A stretch of 45,331 nt of DNA, taken from positions 1-45,331 of the forward strand of contig CALWZC010000019.1 in assembly GCA_944385935.1 (NCBI GenBank). The letters are read 5' to 3'. The first letter of the stretch is position 1. Each line of letters opens with the position of its first letter. The position numbers and the translations under genes were made by a program. The DNA is from an uncultured Anaerofilum sp. (GTDB lineage: Bacteria; Bacillota; Clostridia; Oscillospirales; Ruminococcaceae). This document shows positions 7,993 through 18,239 of the stretch, one piece after another. The notes below the pieces were generated by a model. It was not told where the DNA came from and did no database searches. It was given only the letters and a program-made list of their open reading frames with translations.

Positions 7993-8967
7993 ATGAAAGA
8001 TGTTGTGGCGCTGGGCGAACTGCTGATCGATTTTGCCCCCGTTTCCACCGATGAATCCGGTTATCCCACCCTGAAGGCACAGCCGGGTGGTGCGCCGGGC
8101 AATTTTCTGGCTGCTTTGCAGAAGTATAGCTGCTCCACCGCGCTGATTGGCAAGGTGGGTGACGATGCGTTCGGGCATCTGCTTGTGGGCACACTGCAAG
8201 AGCTTGGTATCGGCACGGAGGGGATCACGCTTGACCCCAACGTGTTTACCACGCTGGCTTTTGTTACGCTGGACGGCACGGGCAACCGCTCTTTCAGCTT
8301 TGCACGCAAGCCAGGCGCCGACACCTGCCTGCGTGTAGAAGAGGTTGACCATTCGCTGATCGATGGCTGCAAGGTGTTCCATTTTGGCACGCTGAGTCTG
8401 ACAAACGAACCGGCTCGCGGTGCCACCCAGGCGGCTGTTGCTTACGCAAAAGAGAAAGGAAAGTACATCAGCTTCGACCCCAACCTGCGCAAGCCGCTGT
8501 GGAACAGCGAGGAGGATGCAAAGGCACAGATCGAATGGGGCCTGCACCAGGCCGATATCGTGAAGATCAGCGATGAAGAAATCGAATTTCTGTGGGGCAT
8601 TTCTCCGGAGGGAGGCGCGCAGAAGCTGCTGAATGAATACGGTGTTCGGCTGGTGTATGCCACTCTGGGGCCCAAAGGCTGCCATTTTGCCAACAAACAG
8701 GGCTGCGGTCAGGTGGCTTCGCCCACTGGACTTCGTGTGGTGGATACCACTGGAGCAGGTGATATTTTTGGCGGCAGCGCCATGAGCCGATTCCTGCGTC
8801 TGAACAAGGCGCCGGAGGAGCTGACGGTGGAGGAGATGGCTGCTGTGACCCGGTTTGCCTGCTGTGCAGCCAGCCTGTCCACCCAGACCCATGGCGGTAT
8901 CAACAGCGTGGTGCCGGAAGAGGACGTTTGCAGGGGGATGTGTTCGCATATGCTTGCTGATGTCTGA
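7993..8967 (+). CDS. PfkB-family fructokinase
   Basis: A 324-residue ribokinase/PfkB-family sugar kinase that would phosphorylate the fructose released by GH32, feeding glycolysis. The N-terminal sugar-binding signature GGAPGNFLAAL and the C-terminal anion-hole/catalytic signature DTTGAGDIFGG (catalytic Asp in GAGD) are intact. ATG at 7993 is chosen because AGGAGG (7978-7983) lies 9 bases upstream; in-frame ATGs at 7969 and 7987 are further upstream or too close to that site. It is the last gene of the operon and is followed by a terminator at 9072. Confidence 0.92.
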   Translation: MKDVVALGELLIDFAPVSTDESGYPTLKAQPGGAPGNFLAALQKYSCSTALIGKVGDDAFGHLLVGTLQELGIGTEGITLDPNVFTTLAFVTLDGTGNRSFSFARKPGADTCLRVEEVDHSLIDGCKVFHFGTLSLTNEPARGATQAAVAYAKEKGKYISFDPNLRKPLWNSEEDAKAQIEWGLHQADIVKISDEEIEFLWGISPEGGAQKLLNEYGVRLVYATLGPKGCHFANKQGCGQVASPTGLRVVDTTGAGDIFGGSAMSRFLRLNKAPEELTVEEMAAVTRFACCAASLSTQTHGGINSVVPEEDVCRGMCSHMLADV

Positions 8968-9071
8968 TTCAGCATATTACTTTAAAAGGCGAATTGGAAG
9001 GGGAAACTATCTCCAGTTCTATGACCAAAGAGCGGAGCGGGTATCAATTTCATCACGCAAACCCAAGTCAA

Positions 9072-9108
9072 AAAACGCCTGTAAACCAAAGCGGTTTACG
9101 GGCGTTTT
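9072..9108 (+). terminator. Terminator of the sugar operon
   Basis: A 16-bp stem, AAAACGCCTGTAAACC (9072-9087) with 9093-9108 and one G-T pair, 5-base loop, then TCTTTTGT. It lies about 105 bases after the fructokinase stop. Confidence 0.85.
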
Positions 9109-9246
9109 CTTTTGTATATTGTAGTAATATATGAAGTGAGAAACTAAATAAGCCCCGCCCAAATCAACAAAAACTACACAAATACCTATGCTTTTGCTAA
9201 TGATTGTGCTTTTTTATAATATAAAAACAATAGTATTATACTATTT

Positions 9247-9285
9247 TCCCATCTTTGTGTTTTATAACACAAAGATGGGATTTTT
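9247..9285 (+). terminator. Second hairpin with T-run between operons
   Basis: TCCCATCTTTGTGTT (9247-9261) pairs perfectly with 9266-9280 and is followed by TTTTT. It has plus-strand terminator form and sits just past the 3' end of the minus-strand tetR-type gene, insulating the two units. The stretch 9109-9246 is AT-rich and shows no credible gene. Confidence 0.75.
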
Positions 9286-9330
9286 GTTCTCTAAAAACAA
9301 GAAAATAGCAAGGACTTTTTGAGTTCTGCT

Positions 9331-9915
9331 CTACACTCGGGCAGAGGCTCCCCGTACTTGGTCATTTAACATTGTGTCAGCAAATTGAATTAATTGCTCA
9401 GGTGTACGGTCTATCTCCCCAAATAGCCAGCTTTCCATAATACCAGCCAATGCCACCACATAGAAATGTGTCAGCATCTCCACATCCACAAAAGAATCAA
9501 GATGGTTGCGTACACCAATTTCTTCAGCAAGCTGTTCGATGGTCAGATGGATAATTGCGTAAATGTCTGATGCAAAAAAGCGTTTAATATGATCGTGGCC
9601 CATCGAACGTAGTGCGCACAGACATACTGCTCGGTTTTCCTCCAGATACCGGAATAGTTGGAGCAATCCCTCTTTCCAAAGAAGAGCACCTTCCTGTTGA
9701 CACAACAATGAGATGGATTCATTTTCAAACATCCAACGCAACAGGTCATAAATATCTTCAAAGTGATAATAGAAGCTTTGACGACGAATGTTGCAAGCAT
9801 GTGTCAACTCGGCAATTGTAATTTTATCTAATGGTTTTCGTGCCATGGCCTGTTTTAAGGCTGTAGTAAGCGCATGTTTTGTGTGTTCAGAAACAGAAGG
9901 ATTTTTGTCGCCCAT
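9331..9915 (-). CDS. TetR/AcrR-family regulator
   Basis: A 194-residue TetR-type protein. The N-terminal helix-turn-helix covers residues 10-60 (KITIAELTHACNIRRQSFYYHFEDIYDLL), followed by an all-helical ligand-binding domain of the TetR_C_8-like kind. ATG is at 9915 with an AGGTAGGTG-type site before it. Its own stop is TAG, the codon that also interrupts neighbouring genes. It is divergent from the small-protein/MMPL operon, so it probably represses that operon; a candidate operator lies between them. A minus-strand promoter is visible (TATACT at 9941-9946, TTGCTT at 9963-9968). Confidence 0.88.
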   Translation of the reverse strand: MGDKNPSVSEHTKHALTTALKQAMARKPLDKITIAELTHACNIRRQSFYYHFEDIYDLLRWMFENESISLLCQQEGALLWKEGLLQLFRYLEENRAVCLCALRSMGHDHIKRFFASDIYAIIHLTIEQLAEEIGVRNHLDSFVDVEMLTHFYVVALAGIMESWLFGEIDRTPEQLIQFADTMLNDQVRGASARV

Positions 9916-9988
9916 AAATACACCTACCTCTACTTTCTAAAGTATAGCACATTCTTTTGCCAAAGCAATCAGTCAAACAGATACCTTA

Positions 9989-10004
9989 TGTCAAAATTAT
10001 GACA
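9989..10004. promoter_or_regulatory. Candidate TetR operator
   Basis: TGTCAAAATTATGACA has perfect 5-base arms (TGTCA/TGACA) around a 6-base AT centre, a common TetR operator shape. It is midway between the divergent regulator and the MMPL operon, just before a weak plus-strand promoter (TTGAAT 10024-10029, TAATAT 10047-10052, 17-base spacer). Confidence 0.45.
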
Positions 10005-10089
10005 AACAGGGGATTGTTGTCCTTTGAATTTTGCGGAAAACCCAGATAATATAAAAATGACCGTTCAGCGTCAGAAGGAGGAAAAACGC

Positions 10090-10419
10090 ATGGAAAAGTA
10101 CAAGATTGTCTTGGAAAGTCAGCTTGGACCTCGAGAAGGTACTCTTCAACTGGAAGAAAAAGGGGAAGGAACTTTGACAGGGTCGATTACCTTGCTTGGG
10201 GTGGAAAATGCTGTTTTTGGTGAGCGGATTGATAATCACTCATTTCGGTTATCACATCATTTACGCACACAGATTAGCGATTTGAAATGCATTTCCGTGT
10301 TCCATCTGGAGTGTAGTAAACTTTCTGGTACGCTTTACAATGATAAAAACACTATGCTTTGGCATGGCGAAAGAGTGAGCACAAAGAAAGGAGTAAATGA
10401 AAAGAATGATAGAGAATAA
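10090..10419 (+). CDS. Small conserved-type protein of unknown function
   Basis: A 109-residue soluble protein with no recognised family. The start at ATG 10090 is set by AAGGAGG (10075-10081); the longer in-frame reading from 10024 lacks a site. Its predicted strand-rich sequence (QLGPREGTLQLEEKG, GSITLLGVENAVFGERID) resembles a small beta-sandwich or lipocalin-like fold, but this is only an impression. Its last 23 bases overlap the start of the MMPL gene at 10397, so the two would be translationally coupled. The promoter-proximal position next to TetR suggests an accessory of the transporter. It appears intact, unlike the genes after it. Confidence 0.65.
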   Translation: MEKYKIVLESQLGPREGTLQLEEKGEGTLTGSITLLGVENAVFGERIDNHSFRLSHHLRTQISDLKCISVFHLECSKLSGTLYNDKNTMLWHGERVSTKKGVNEKNDRE

Positions 10420-11760
10420 TGCAAAAGAAAGCAACAGTTTTATGGAAAAGCTTGCCACCTTCATTGTAGATAAACGGAATCTGTTCTTTCTTATTACCAT
10501 TATCATGCTGATATTCTCTGCCTTTTCTCGCAATTGGGTGCTGGTAGAAAGTGATTTGGCTGTCTACCTTCCTGATGATTCCCAAACGCGGCAGGCTTTG
10601 GACATTATGGAAGAACAGTTTACCACCTATGGCAGTGCCCAGATTATGGTAGCGAATATTTCTCAAGATAAAGCAGAGGAGATGAAGGACCAAATTGCAG
10701 GCATCAAGGGTGTGCAAGGGGTAGAATACGACAATACGAAGGAGCACTACAACAATGCCTCAGCACTGTATGCGGTTACCTTTGACTATGACGAGACAGA
10801 TAATGACTGTTTGGTCAGTTTGGAAGCTATCAAATCTGCGCTTTCCCCCTATGACATATATGTTTCCACCGAATTGGGTAACGCTGAACAACAAGCTATA
10901 GACAGCGAGGTCAGTGTTATCATGGTTTATGTAGCTGTGATAATTGTATTGGTATTGCTGTTCACATCAGACTATGCTGTTATTCTTTGTAACAGATATA
11001 AAGAAGAGCCCAAACTTTGCCAATACGGGAGGCTGTCATTGTTGCGTTAAGCAAAGCCATACCTGAGATTGGCTCAAGCAGCTTAACTACTATTGGCGGT
11101 TTAGTTGCCATGATGTTTATGCAATTCCGCATTGGTGCAGACATGGCCATCTGCCTAATTAAATCTATTCTGTTTGCTTTACTGGCAGTTTTTGTGGTGA
11201 TGCCGGGTCTTTTGATGTTGTTTGGTCCATTGATGGATAAAACTGAACACCGAAATTTTGTACCTAAAATCCCGTTTGTGGGAAAATTCGCTTACAAAAC
11301 AAGATTTATCATGCCAATATTGTTTGCAATTGTAATTATAATTGCATTCCCTATCAGTCAAAAATGCCCCTACGCTTATGGAGAAAGCTCGCTAGAAACA
11401 CCAGTGCTGAACCAAACACAAATTGCTGAGAACATGATTAGTGAGAACTTTTCCTCTACTAATATGCTGGCACTGATGGTGCCAGCAGGCGATTACCAAA
11501 AGGAGGCAGCCATTCTCTCCGAACTGGAGCAATACGAGGAAGTGGACTATGCCATGGGTATTGCTAATGTGGAAGCTGTGGACGGCTATACTCTGGCCGA
11601 CCAGCTGACACCTCGTGAATTTGCCGAACTAGCAGGGCTTGATTATGAGGTAGCCCAAGTGGTTTATGCTACTTATGCTGCCGAGCAAGAAGAGTATGGC
11701 CATATCTTGGGTAATTTGGACAGTTACCAGGTGCCGTTAATTGATATGTTTCTTTTTGTC
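10397..11760 (+). pseudogene. MMPL/RND-type transporter, deleted and frameshifted
   Basis: The N-terminal part (10397 to ~10970) has the MMPL pattern: a TM helix at residues ~30-47, a long extracellular domain (YLPDDSQTRQALDIMEEQF) and a second TM (VIIVLVLLFTSD). It then jumps to YAVILCNRYKEE, which in the family belongs to a later TM after a SLD segment, so roughly 35-40 codons are missing in frame near 10970. A one-base loss in the A-run at 11012-11014 then shifts the frame; restoring it gives EEPKTLPIREAVIVALS. From 11017 the family continues (SSLTTIGGLVAMMF, VMPGLLMLFGPLMDK) until VPLIDMFLFV near 11760. There the second half of the transporter is absent and the frame runs on into a different gene. 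No function is expected. Confidence 0.82.
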
Positions 11761-14700
11761 TGCAAAAAGAAAACAGAGTGTTGGATTGCCTCTGGTATTA
11801 CAATTGTTCTGTTGGTCAGCCTCCTGTTCCCGTGGCTAACCTTGGATGCCAAAGCGGAGGATGGTACCATCCACATTCAATCGCAGAACGACCTGCTTAA
11901 ATTGGCCGAGAATTGCCGTTTGGATGCATGGTCTTATGATAAGACTGTGATTTTAGATAATGATATTGTTCTAGACGAAAGGGCTGAAGATTTTTTACCA
12001 ATTCCCACCTTTGGTGGCACTTTTGAGGGAGGTGGCCACACTATCAGCGGCCTTTCCATTATTGGTGAAGATTCTAATGTTGGGTTGTTTGATACTTTGC
12101 AACAGAGTGCTGTGGTAAACCATCTGAAAGTGGTAGGCCAAATAATGCCTAATGGCACTAGTAATAGTATTGGCGGCATTGTAGGCGCGAACTATGGTAA
12201 ACTGGTGGATTGCTCTTTTGAAGGGGCTGTGAAAGGTGATGACTCGGTTGGTGGTATTGTGGGAATCAATGAGACCACTGGTCAGATTATCAGCTGCAAA
12301 TTTCAGGGCACAGTCACTGGTGAGCACTATGTAGGTGGTATTGTAGGAAAGAACACTGGCAGCCTGATTCAATGTCGGAACGATGGTGAGATTAATACAA
12401 TAGCAGTGGAAGTTTCTGCGAACCTGTCGAACATCTCCCTGCCAGGAACTACTGATAGTGTACCTGCTGGTACTGATATTAGTGGCATCGCAGGATTTTC
12501 CAGCGGAGTAATTCAGAGTTGTACCAATGTGGGCAATGTGGGCTATGAGCATATGGGATATAACGTGGGTGGTATCGTCGGCCGTCAATCTGGTTATTTA
12601 GATGACTGCCGAAACACAGGAACTATTAAAGGTCGCAAAGATGTAGGTGGCATTGTAGGTCAGCTGGAACCTCAAGTGACATTGCGCTACAACGAGGATT
12701 TGCTAGATAAACTATGGACTGAGCTAGACACCTTGCAGGGGCTGACAAATCAGGCTACTAACGATGCACAGAACAGCTCCAGCACACTTGCAAGCAACTT
12801 CAACAGCTTATCAGCCAATATTAGTGCTACAAAAAATGCGGTGAGCGGTTTGAGTGGAGCTTTGAGTGACTGGGGAAATAAAAATGTGGAACAAATCAAT
12901 GATGTTTCTGCTCGCCTGTCTTGGGTTATTAGCCAGACAGAACCAGTTTTGAACAGTGTTTCTGATTTAACCTCCTATCTGCAAACAGCATCAGAGCTGT
13001 TGCAGCAGGCGGCCAGCAAAGTAGATACAACAGACGAGCAAGGTGCAGCAGTTGTTGCAGAGCTGCAGCAGGCCTCTCAAGATTTGCAAACGGCTTCTAA
13101 ATATGCTGAAAGTTGTGTTGGACATTTGAGAGCAGCACTGGAACTGGCTCATGAGATACTGAACGGGGGCCAGAGTATAGATGCAATCAACAGCCTGCTA
13201 ACTGAACTAAACGCTGCTGGGGCTGATGCACAGAGCGCAAAGACTGCACTGGAAAGCTCTTTGTCCCATATCAGTACCACTTGCGGATACTTGGAGTCAA
13301 TAGGGGATTCTGGTGCAGCAGCACTGGAGGATGTGAATGCCGCAACTGCTCAATTGGACTCTGCACTAACTTCCTTAAGAACAGCAGTGGAGCAAATGAA
13401 TCAAATTGTAGCAACATTGTCTGACAAACCAGCAATTTCCTTCACGCCAGTGGATAGCAGTGTGACTAATCAAGGAGATGCCTTAGATTCTGCTCTATCC
13501 CAGATGCTTACCAACGCCAATAGTCTTAGCAATAATCTTACCTCTGCTTCTGATACCCTACTGGCAGATATGCGCGCTATTAACAATCAGCTTGGCATAA
13601 TTATGGACCTAGTTCAAGAGGAGATTGAAGCTGATAAAACTAAAAATGCCTCAGATACATTTGAAGATGTTTCCGATGATGCTTCAGGCGAGCCCGGTGC
13701 GGGCAAACCGCACAATGCCATCAACAATGGTGATGTGCAAGGTGATGTAAATGTTGCTGGTATTGTGGGGTCTATGTCGGTAGAGTACGATTTTGACCCA
13801 GAAGACGATTTGACAGAGGAAGCTTCCCATTCACTAGATTTCCAGTATCAGACTCTAGCCGTTGTTACTGGCTGCACAAATGAAGGGAGCATTTCAGCCA
13901 AGAAAGATTATGCTGGTGGTATTGTGGGCCGTATGGATTTGGGCGCAGTGAAAGCCTGTGAGAGCTATGGCGAAGTGGAAAGTACCAGCGGGGATTATGT
14001 GGGTGGTATCGCTGGTATATGTCGAGCTACCATCCGAAATAGCTTTGCAAAATGTTTTTTGGCTGGTGGTGATTATATAGGTGGTATCGCTGGTGCTAGT
14101 GAGGACAACACAGTTGTATCCGGCTGTTATACCTTGGTAGAGATAACTCATGGCAACCGCTATACTGGTGCTATTTGTGGAACTGAAACAGGGGAATTTA
14201 CCAACAATTATTATGTTTCAGATACATTAGCTGGCCTTGGACGTATTGGTTATACTGGCAAAGCTGAACCAATATCTTTTGAGGCATTGTGCCAAGTAAG
14301 TGGAATGCCAAGCTCAATGACCCAGTTTACTCTTCGCTTTTTGGTAGAGGATGAGGAAATTAAATCCTACAACTTTTCCTATGGCGATTCCTTTGGCCCC
14401 GAAGTATTCCCCCAAATTCCAGTGAAAGATGGGTACTACGCTTCTTGGGATTCCCAAGATTTGACGAACCTTCATTTTGATAAAATCATAACAGCCCAAT
14501 ATGTCCGGTATGTGACGACACTTTCTTCCGATATTTCTCGTTCTAGTGGTCGTTCAGTGTTTTTGGTGGATGGCAATTTTGATGATAAGACTACTCTTAC
14601 TGTTGCCCCAGTAGAAAATTCGGCATTGGTCAATGGTAAAGCAGTAGCGGAACAGTGGCATCTCGTTTGCTCAGATTCTTCATAGGACAGCTATACTGTG

Positions 14701-14982
14701 CGATATCTTTCGCCAAATGAAACAGCAGCAGGGTATTCTGTGTTCGTTCAAGAAGATGGCGATTGGCAAAAAGTGACCTGCTCAGAATTTGGCAGTTATT
14801 TAGTTTTTTCAGCAACAGCCGCGGAGATAGATGTAGCCATTGTACCTGTTACAAGTGTGTGGCTACAATGGGCCATCCTTTGTGCTGTAATGGTAGCTGT
14901 TTTTGTATTGCTGATTGTACTTTGCAAGAATCATAAGAAAAAAAGAAGGCAACTGCTTCTGCAGAAAACATTGAAGAAGTAA
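11761..14982 (+). pseudogene. GLUG-repeat membrane protein, fused at 5' end, TAG-interrupted
   Basis: About 1070 codons. It begins with a membrane segment (IASGITIVLLVSLLFPWL) and an extracytoplasmic beginning (DAKAEDGTIHIQ). About six GLUG-type repeats follow (VGGIVGANYGKLVDCSFEG, VGGIVGKNTGSLIQC), then a long Ala/Ser/Leu/Gln-rich helical, probably coiled-coil, region (~12690-13660), then four to five more GLUG repeats. An in-frame TAG at 14683-14685 stops the frame; beyond it the same frame continues (SYTVRYLSPNETAAGYSVF) to a C-terminal membrane anchor (WLQWAILCAVMVAVFVLLIVL) and a basic tail ending at 14982. The 5' end is joined in frame to the broken MMPL gene with no intergenic space, so its own start was probably deleted. 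GLUG repeats are found in surface proteins; the role here is unknown. Confidence 0.8.
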
Positions 14983-14990
14983 AAACAAAA

Positions 14991-16331
14991 GTGACACATA
15001 AAAATACCAAAATAAAAAAATGGATAGTATTGCTATTCCTTAGTTTTATAATAGTGGTTGTCGCCGTATGTGTATCGGTGGGTAGCAAGATTGGAACCGC
15101 AAAAAATGGTTACAAACTACTACAAGAATTTGCAACTCAGCCGGAAAATGCTATGACATTATCAATGAATGTCAAGCTGGATGACATGCTAACCAACACG
15201 GAACTAGATATCACACGTACAAAGGTGGAGAACCATTCGGTTACCTGTATACAAAACAGTGGCATTTCTCTCTATTATACTGATGGCGCAGTCATTATGG
15301 AAAATGGTAAAGCATTTGAAATAAGTGATTTGTACCCAGACTACTCTTTACTACCCGGGCAGGTAGCAGAACTTTTTAAATCTATTTCGTTTTCAGCAAA
15401 ACACAGTAGTGGAGTTGTGACATGCCAGCTGACGGCGGAAGGAGATAACGCCAATCGGTTGCTTAAGACTCTATTGCCAGCACAAGCGAAAAATCTTTCA
15501 GACACCCAAAAATTGACCATTGAACTTGATTTTTCTGGAGAAGAGCTCCTCTCGCTTCGTTTCTTTTCTGAGGGAACTCTGGTGGATACCAACAAAACTA
15601 CATATACATTGACTGCTGAGCTCAAACCTAAGACCATTGACACAAGCTTTGCTGTTCCTGACACGGTAAAAAAGACGATTTGCTCCGAAAATATGAAGGT
15701 AGAGTCATCTGTTTCAGAGAATTTGTTCCGTTTGCTCAATGCATGGACAGTGATGAGTCAAGAAGACTCTTTTTCAGCAGATGTAAAGTTAGGTGTTGAT
15801 TGTGGTCCCATTTTACTTGATGAGAAGATGAAGTATGGTCAAGCACGTGTAGATGGTAATAAGATAAGTTGTGTGCGCAAGGATGATATTGCTGTTTATT
15901 TTATGGAAGGAATTTTCTGTGACCAAAATGGTGTGCTTTTGACAGAGCAAAATAATACACTCACAAATCGTGCACATCTGATAAAGTTGCTGAAACAAGT
16001 CTGTATGAATGGCGAATTCGATTGCACTGACACAGGGAATAACACATAGCTTTACACTCTAACACTGAACGAAAGTACCATGAAAACAGTTGCTTATGCT
16101 GTGGCACCTGAAATGGAATCACTGCCAGTAACGCTTTTTTCTGGCAATGTGCAGATTACTGTGAGTGGTACTACCATCAAAGAAATTGATTTTTCCTGTA
16201 CAGGTGGATTGGAAGATTTAGAAAATGCTGCACCTGCCACAATATTTGTAAAAGTGGTGTTTGCACACAACAGTGAATTTGAGGTTCCAAATGCGGTGAA
16301 AAATCAGCTGCTTAAAGACAATGGAGAATAA
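14991..16331 (+). pseudogene. Membrane-anchored extracytoplasmic protein, TAG-interrupted
   Basis: Two stretches in one frame, 14991-16046 and 16050-16331, are separated only by TAG at 16047-16049. Reading across gives ...CTDTGNNT-stop-LYTLTLNESTMKTVAY..., which looks like uninterrupted protein. The N-terminus has a Lys-rich start and one membrane helix (WIVLLFLSFIIVVVAVCVSV); the remainder is a strand-rich extracellular domain that appears to be duplicated (SMNVKLDDMLTN... and SADVKLGVDCGPI...). I do not recognise a named family. It follows the GLUG gene by 8 bases and is likely the last gene of the TetR-controlled operon. As sequenced it would give a 352-residue truncated product unless TAG is read through. 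Confidence 0.7.
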
Positions 16332-16484
16332 AATTGGTCATCCATATTGTCTGTAAATTTAACAGTGGTCATGGGAACACTGTAATGAAGATATAAGCAG
16401 CAAATGACACCCTATAATACACATTTTAAAAGCCAAAGAAGCAATTATTGTAGAGAAAATGTATAGATATGATGGAGGTTTATA
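16332..16484. other. Intergenic region before GH3 gene
   Basis: A 153-base AT-rich spacer. No convincing promoter pair or terminator is seen; a GGAGG ribosome binding site precedes the ATG at 16485. Confidence 0.4.
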
Positions 16485-18239
16485 ATGGATTACACAAAAA
16501 AACCGTTTTATCTTACAGTGGAAGATATGCGTTGGGTAGAAGATACATTTTCATCCATGACTCTGGATGAAAAACTAAACCAAGTTTTGGTGGATATGTT
16601 ATGGAACGACCCACCTAAAAAGGTTGCCTCACAACAAAAGATGTTGCAGCTCGGTGGCTACCGCTACAATAACATGTCTGCTGAAAAACTATGGGAGCAG
16701 AATAATGCAATTCAGAAAAGCAGCAAAATCCCTGCTTTAATTGCTGCCAACATAGAGGCTGGAGGAAACGGCGCAGTTTCTGGTGGAACAAAACTGGGGG
16801 AGGCTATTGCCTGTGCAGCCACTGGCGACACAAATAGTGCTTACTATATGGGATATTACGGCTGTAAGGAGGCGGTTGCAGTTGGCCGCAACTGGACATT
16901 TGCACCAGTTGTTGACATTGATGTGAACTGGCGCAACTGTGTAATACCTATGCGTTGTTTTGGTTGTGACCCCGATACAGTGTTAAATATGTCGTTGGCA
17001 TATATGCGTGGGACAAAAGATGCTGGCATTGCCTGTTGTATGAAACATTTTCCAGGTGATGGGTGTGATGAACGTGACCAACATCTTGTTACAACCTGTA
17101 ACGACCGCACCTGCGACGAGTGGGATGCAACCTATGGCAAAGTATACCGTGGTATGATTGAAGCTGGTGTACCAAGTGTTATGGTTGGGCACATCACACT
17201 GCCTTCATACAGTCGAGCATTTTGCCCTGACATCCATGACAGTGAAATTATGCCAGCTACCATTGCGCCAGAACTGTTGCAAGGGCTTCTCCGGGGCAAG
17301 CTCGGATTTAATGGCCTTATTATCACAGATGCAACTCACATGGTTGGCATTACCTCCAGACTGCGCCGACGTGATTTTATCCCCCGAATGCTGATGAGTG
17401 GGTGCGACATGATTCTATACTATCGAAACCATGAGGAGGATGTGGGATACCTAAAGGAAGCATTAAAGGATGGACGGCTGACAATGGAACGTTTGGACGA
17501 AGCAGTACATACAGTTCTAGCCTTCAAGGCTTCCATGAAGCTCCATGAGAAACAACGTGCAGGTTTGCTCGTTCCTCCAAAACAGAATTTGAATGTGATT
17601 GGTTGTGATGAACATAAGAAAAAAGCAGCGCAGATAATCGACCAATCAATCACTTTGGTAAAAAATTCTCGTAGTCAGCTTCCGCTGGATCCGAAAAAGC
17701 ATGAACGAATCATTATTTACACAGTTCAGAGTGGTGGACTTACTACTTGGATTCGCAACATAGCCTTTGGAGGTAAGCGTAGCCAGCCCAGTGAGCTGTT
17801 GGCTGAGGAATTGAAAGCAAAAGGCTTCAAGCCGACTGTATATAAAATTAACTTTCTAAAGTATTTGAGTCCTCATGGAGTGAATGGAAAAAAAGCACTT
17901 GCAGAACTTTCTGTTGCTCAATACACTCAAAAATATGATGCTGCTATTGTTCTGTGTAATGTAGGAAGTTTTTCTACTACAAATGAACGAAGTCTTCACT
18001 GGACAATTCCTATGGGCCCTGAAATCCCTTGGTATGCTTCAGAGATTCCCACTATTGGAATCTCTGTGGCGCATCCTTTTCATCTGATTGATTTAGCTAT
18101 GGTTCCGACCTATGTTAATACATACAATTCCAGCAGGGAAGCCATTCGACAGACTGTTGCTAAGTTGATGGGAGAGTCTGCATTCAAAGGAAATAGTCCT
18201 GTACACGCATTCTGTGACAGATGGGATACAAAGCTATAA
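16485..18239 (+). CDS. Glycoside hydrolase family 3-type enzyme (beta-N-acetylhexosaminidase-like)
   Basis: A 584-residue protein with a GH3 N-terminal barrel: KHFPGDG at 187-193 (the KHFPGHG signature with Asp in place of the second His) and LIITDATHMVGI at 278-289, where Asp282 matches the catalytic nucleophile. The C-terminal part from ~390 (QSITLVKNSRSQLPLDPKK) resembles the second GH3 domain. There is no signal peptide, so it is cytoplasmic. The first domain looks closer to the NagZ/hexosaminidase branch than to beta-glucosidases, but the substrate cannot be stated; the altered signature and VAVGRNWTFAPVVDIDVNWRN suggest a divergent subgroup. It is flanked by the decayed MMPL operon and an AT-rich ABC operon, with no sugar transporter alongside. 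Confidence 0.82.
   Translation: MDYTKKPFYLTVEDMRWVEDTFSSMTLDEKLNQVLVDMLWNDPPKKVASQQKMLQLGGYRYNNMSAEKLWEQNNAIQKSSKIPALIAANIEAGGNGAVSGGTKLGEAIACAATGDTNSAYYMGYYGCKEAVAVGRNWTFAPVVDIDVNWRNCVIPMRCFGCDPDTVLNMSLAYMRGTKDAGIACCMKHFPGDGCDERDQHLVTTCNDRTCDEWDATYGKVYRGMIEAGVPSVMVGHITLPSYSRAFCPDIHDSEIMPATIAPELLQGLLRGKLGFNGLIITDATHMVGITSRLRRRDFIPRMLMSGCDMILYYRNHEEDVGYLKEALKDGRLTMERLDEAVHTVLAFKASMKLHEKQRAGLLVPPKQNLNVIGCDEHKKKAAQIIDQSITLVKNSRSQLPLDPKKHERIIIYTVQSGGLTTWIRNIAFGGKRSQPSELLAEELKAKGFKPTVYKINFLKYLSPHGVNGKKALAELSVAQYTQKYDAAIVLCNVGSFSTTNERSLHWTIPMGPEIPWYASEIPTIGISVAHPFHLIDLAMVPTYVNTYNSSREAIRQTVAKLMGESAFKGNSPVHAFCDRWDTKL

Noticed and set aside
7174-8949. 591-codon open frame on the minus strand
   Set aside because: Antisense to GH32 and fructokinase, both with intact catalytic motifs; His/Gln/Arg-rich shadow translation.
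9190-9330. 44-codon frame between the sugar operon and tetR
   Set aside because: It runs through a terminator hairpin, lacks a ribosome binding site and has low-complexity AT-rich coding.
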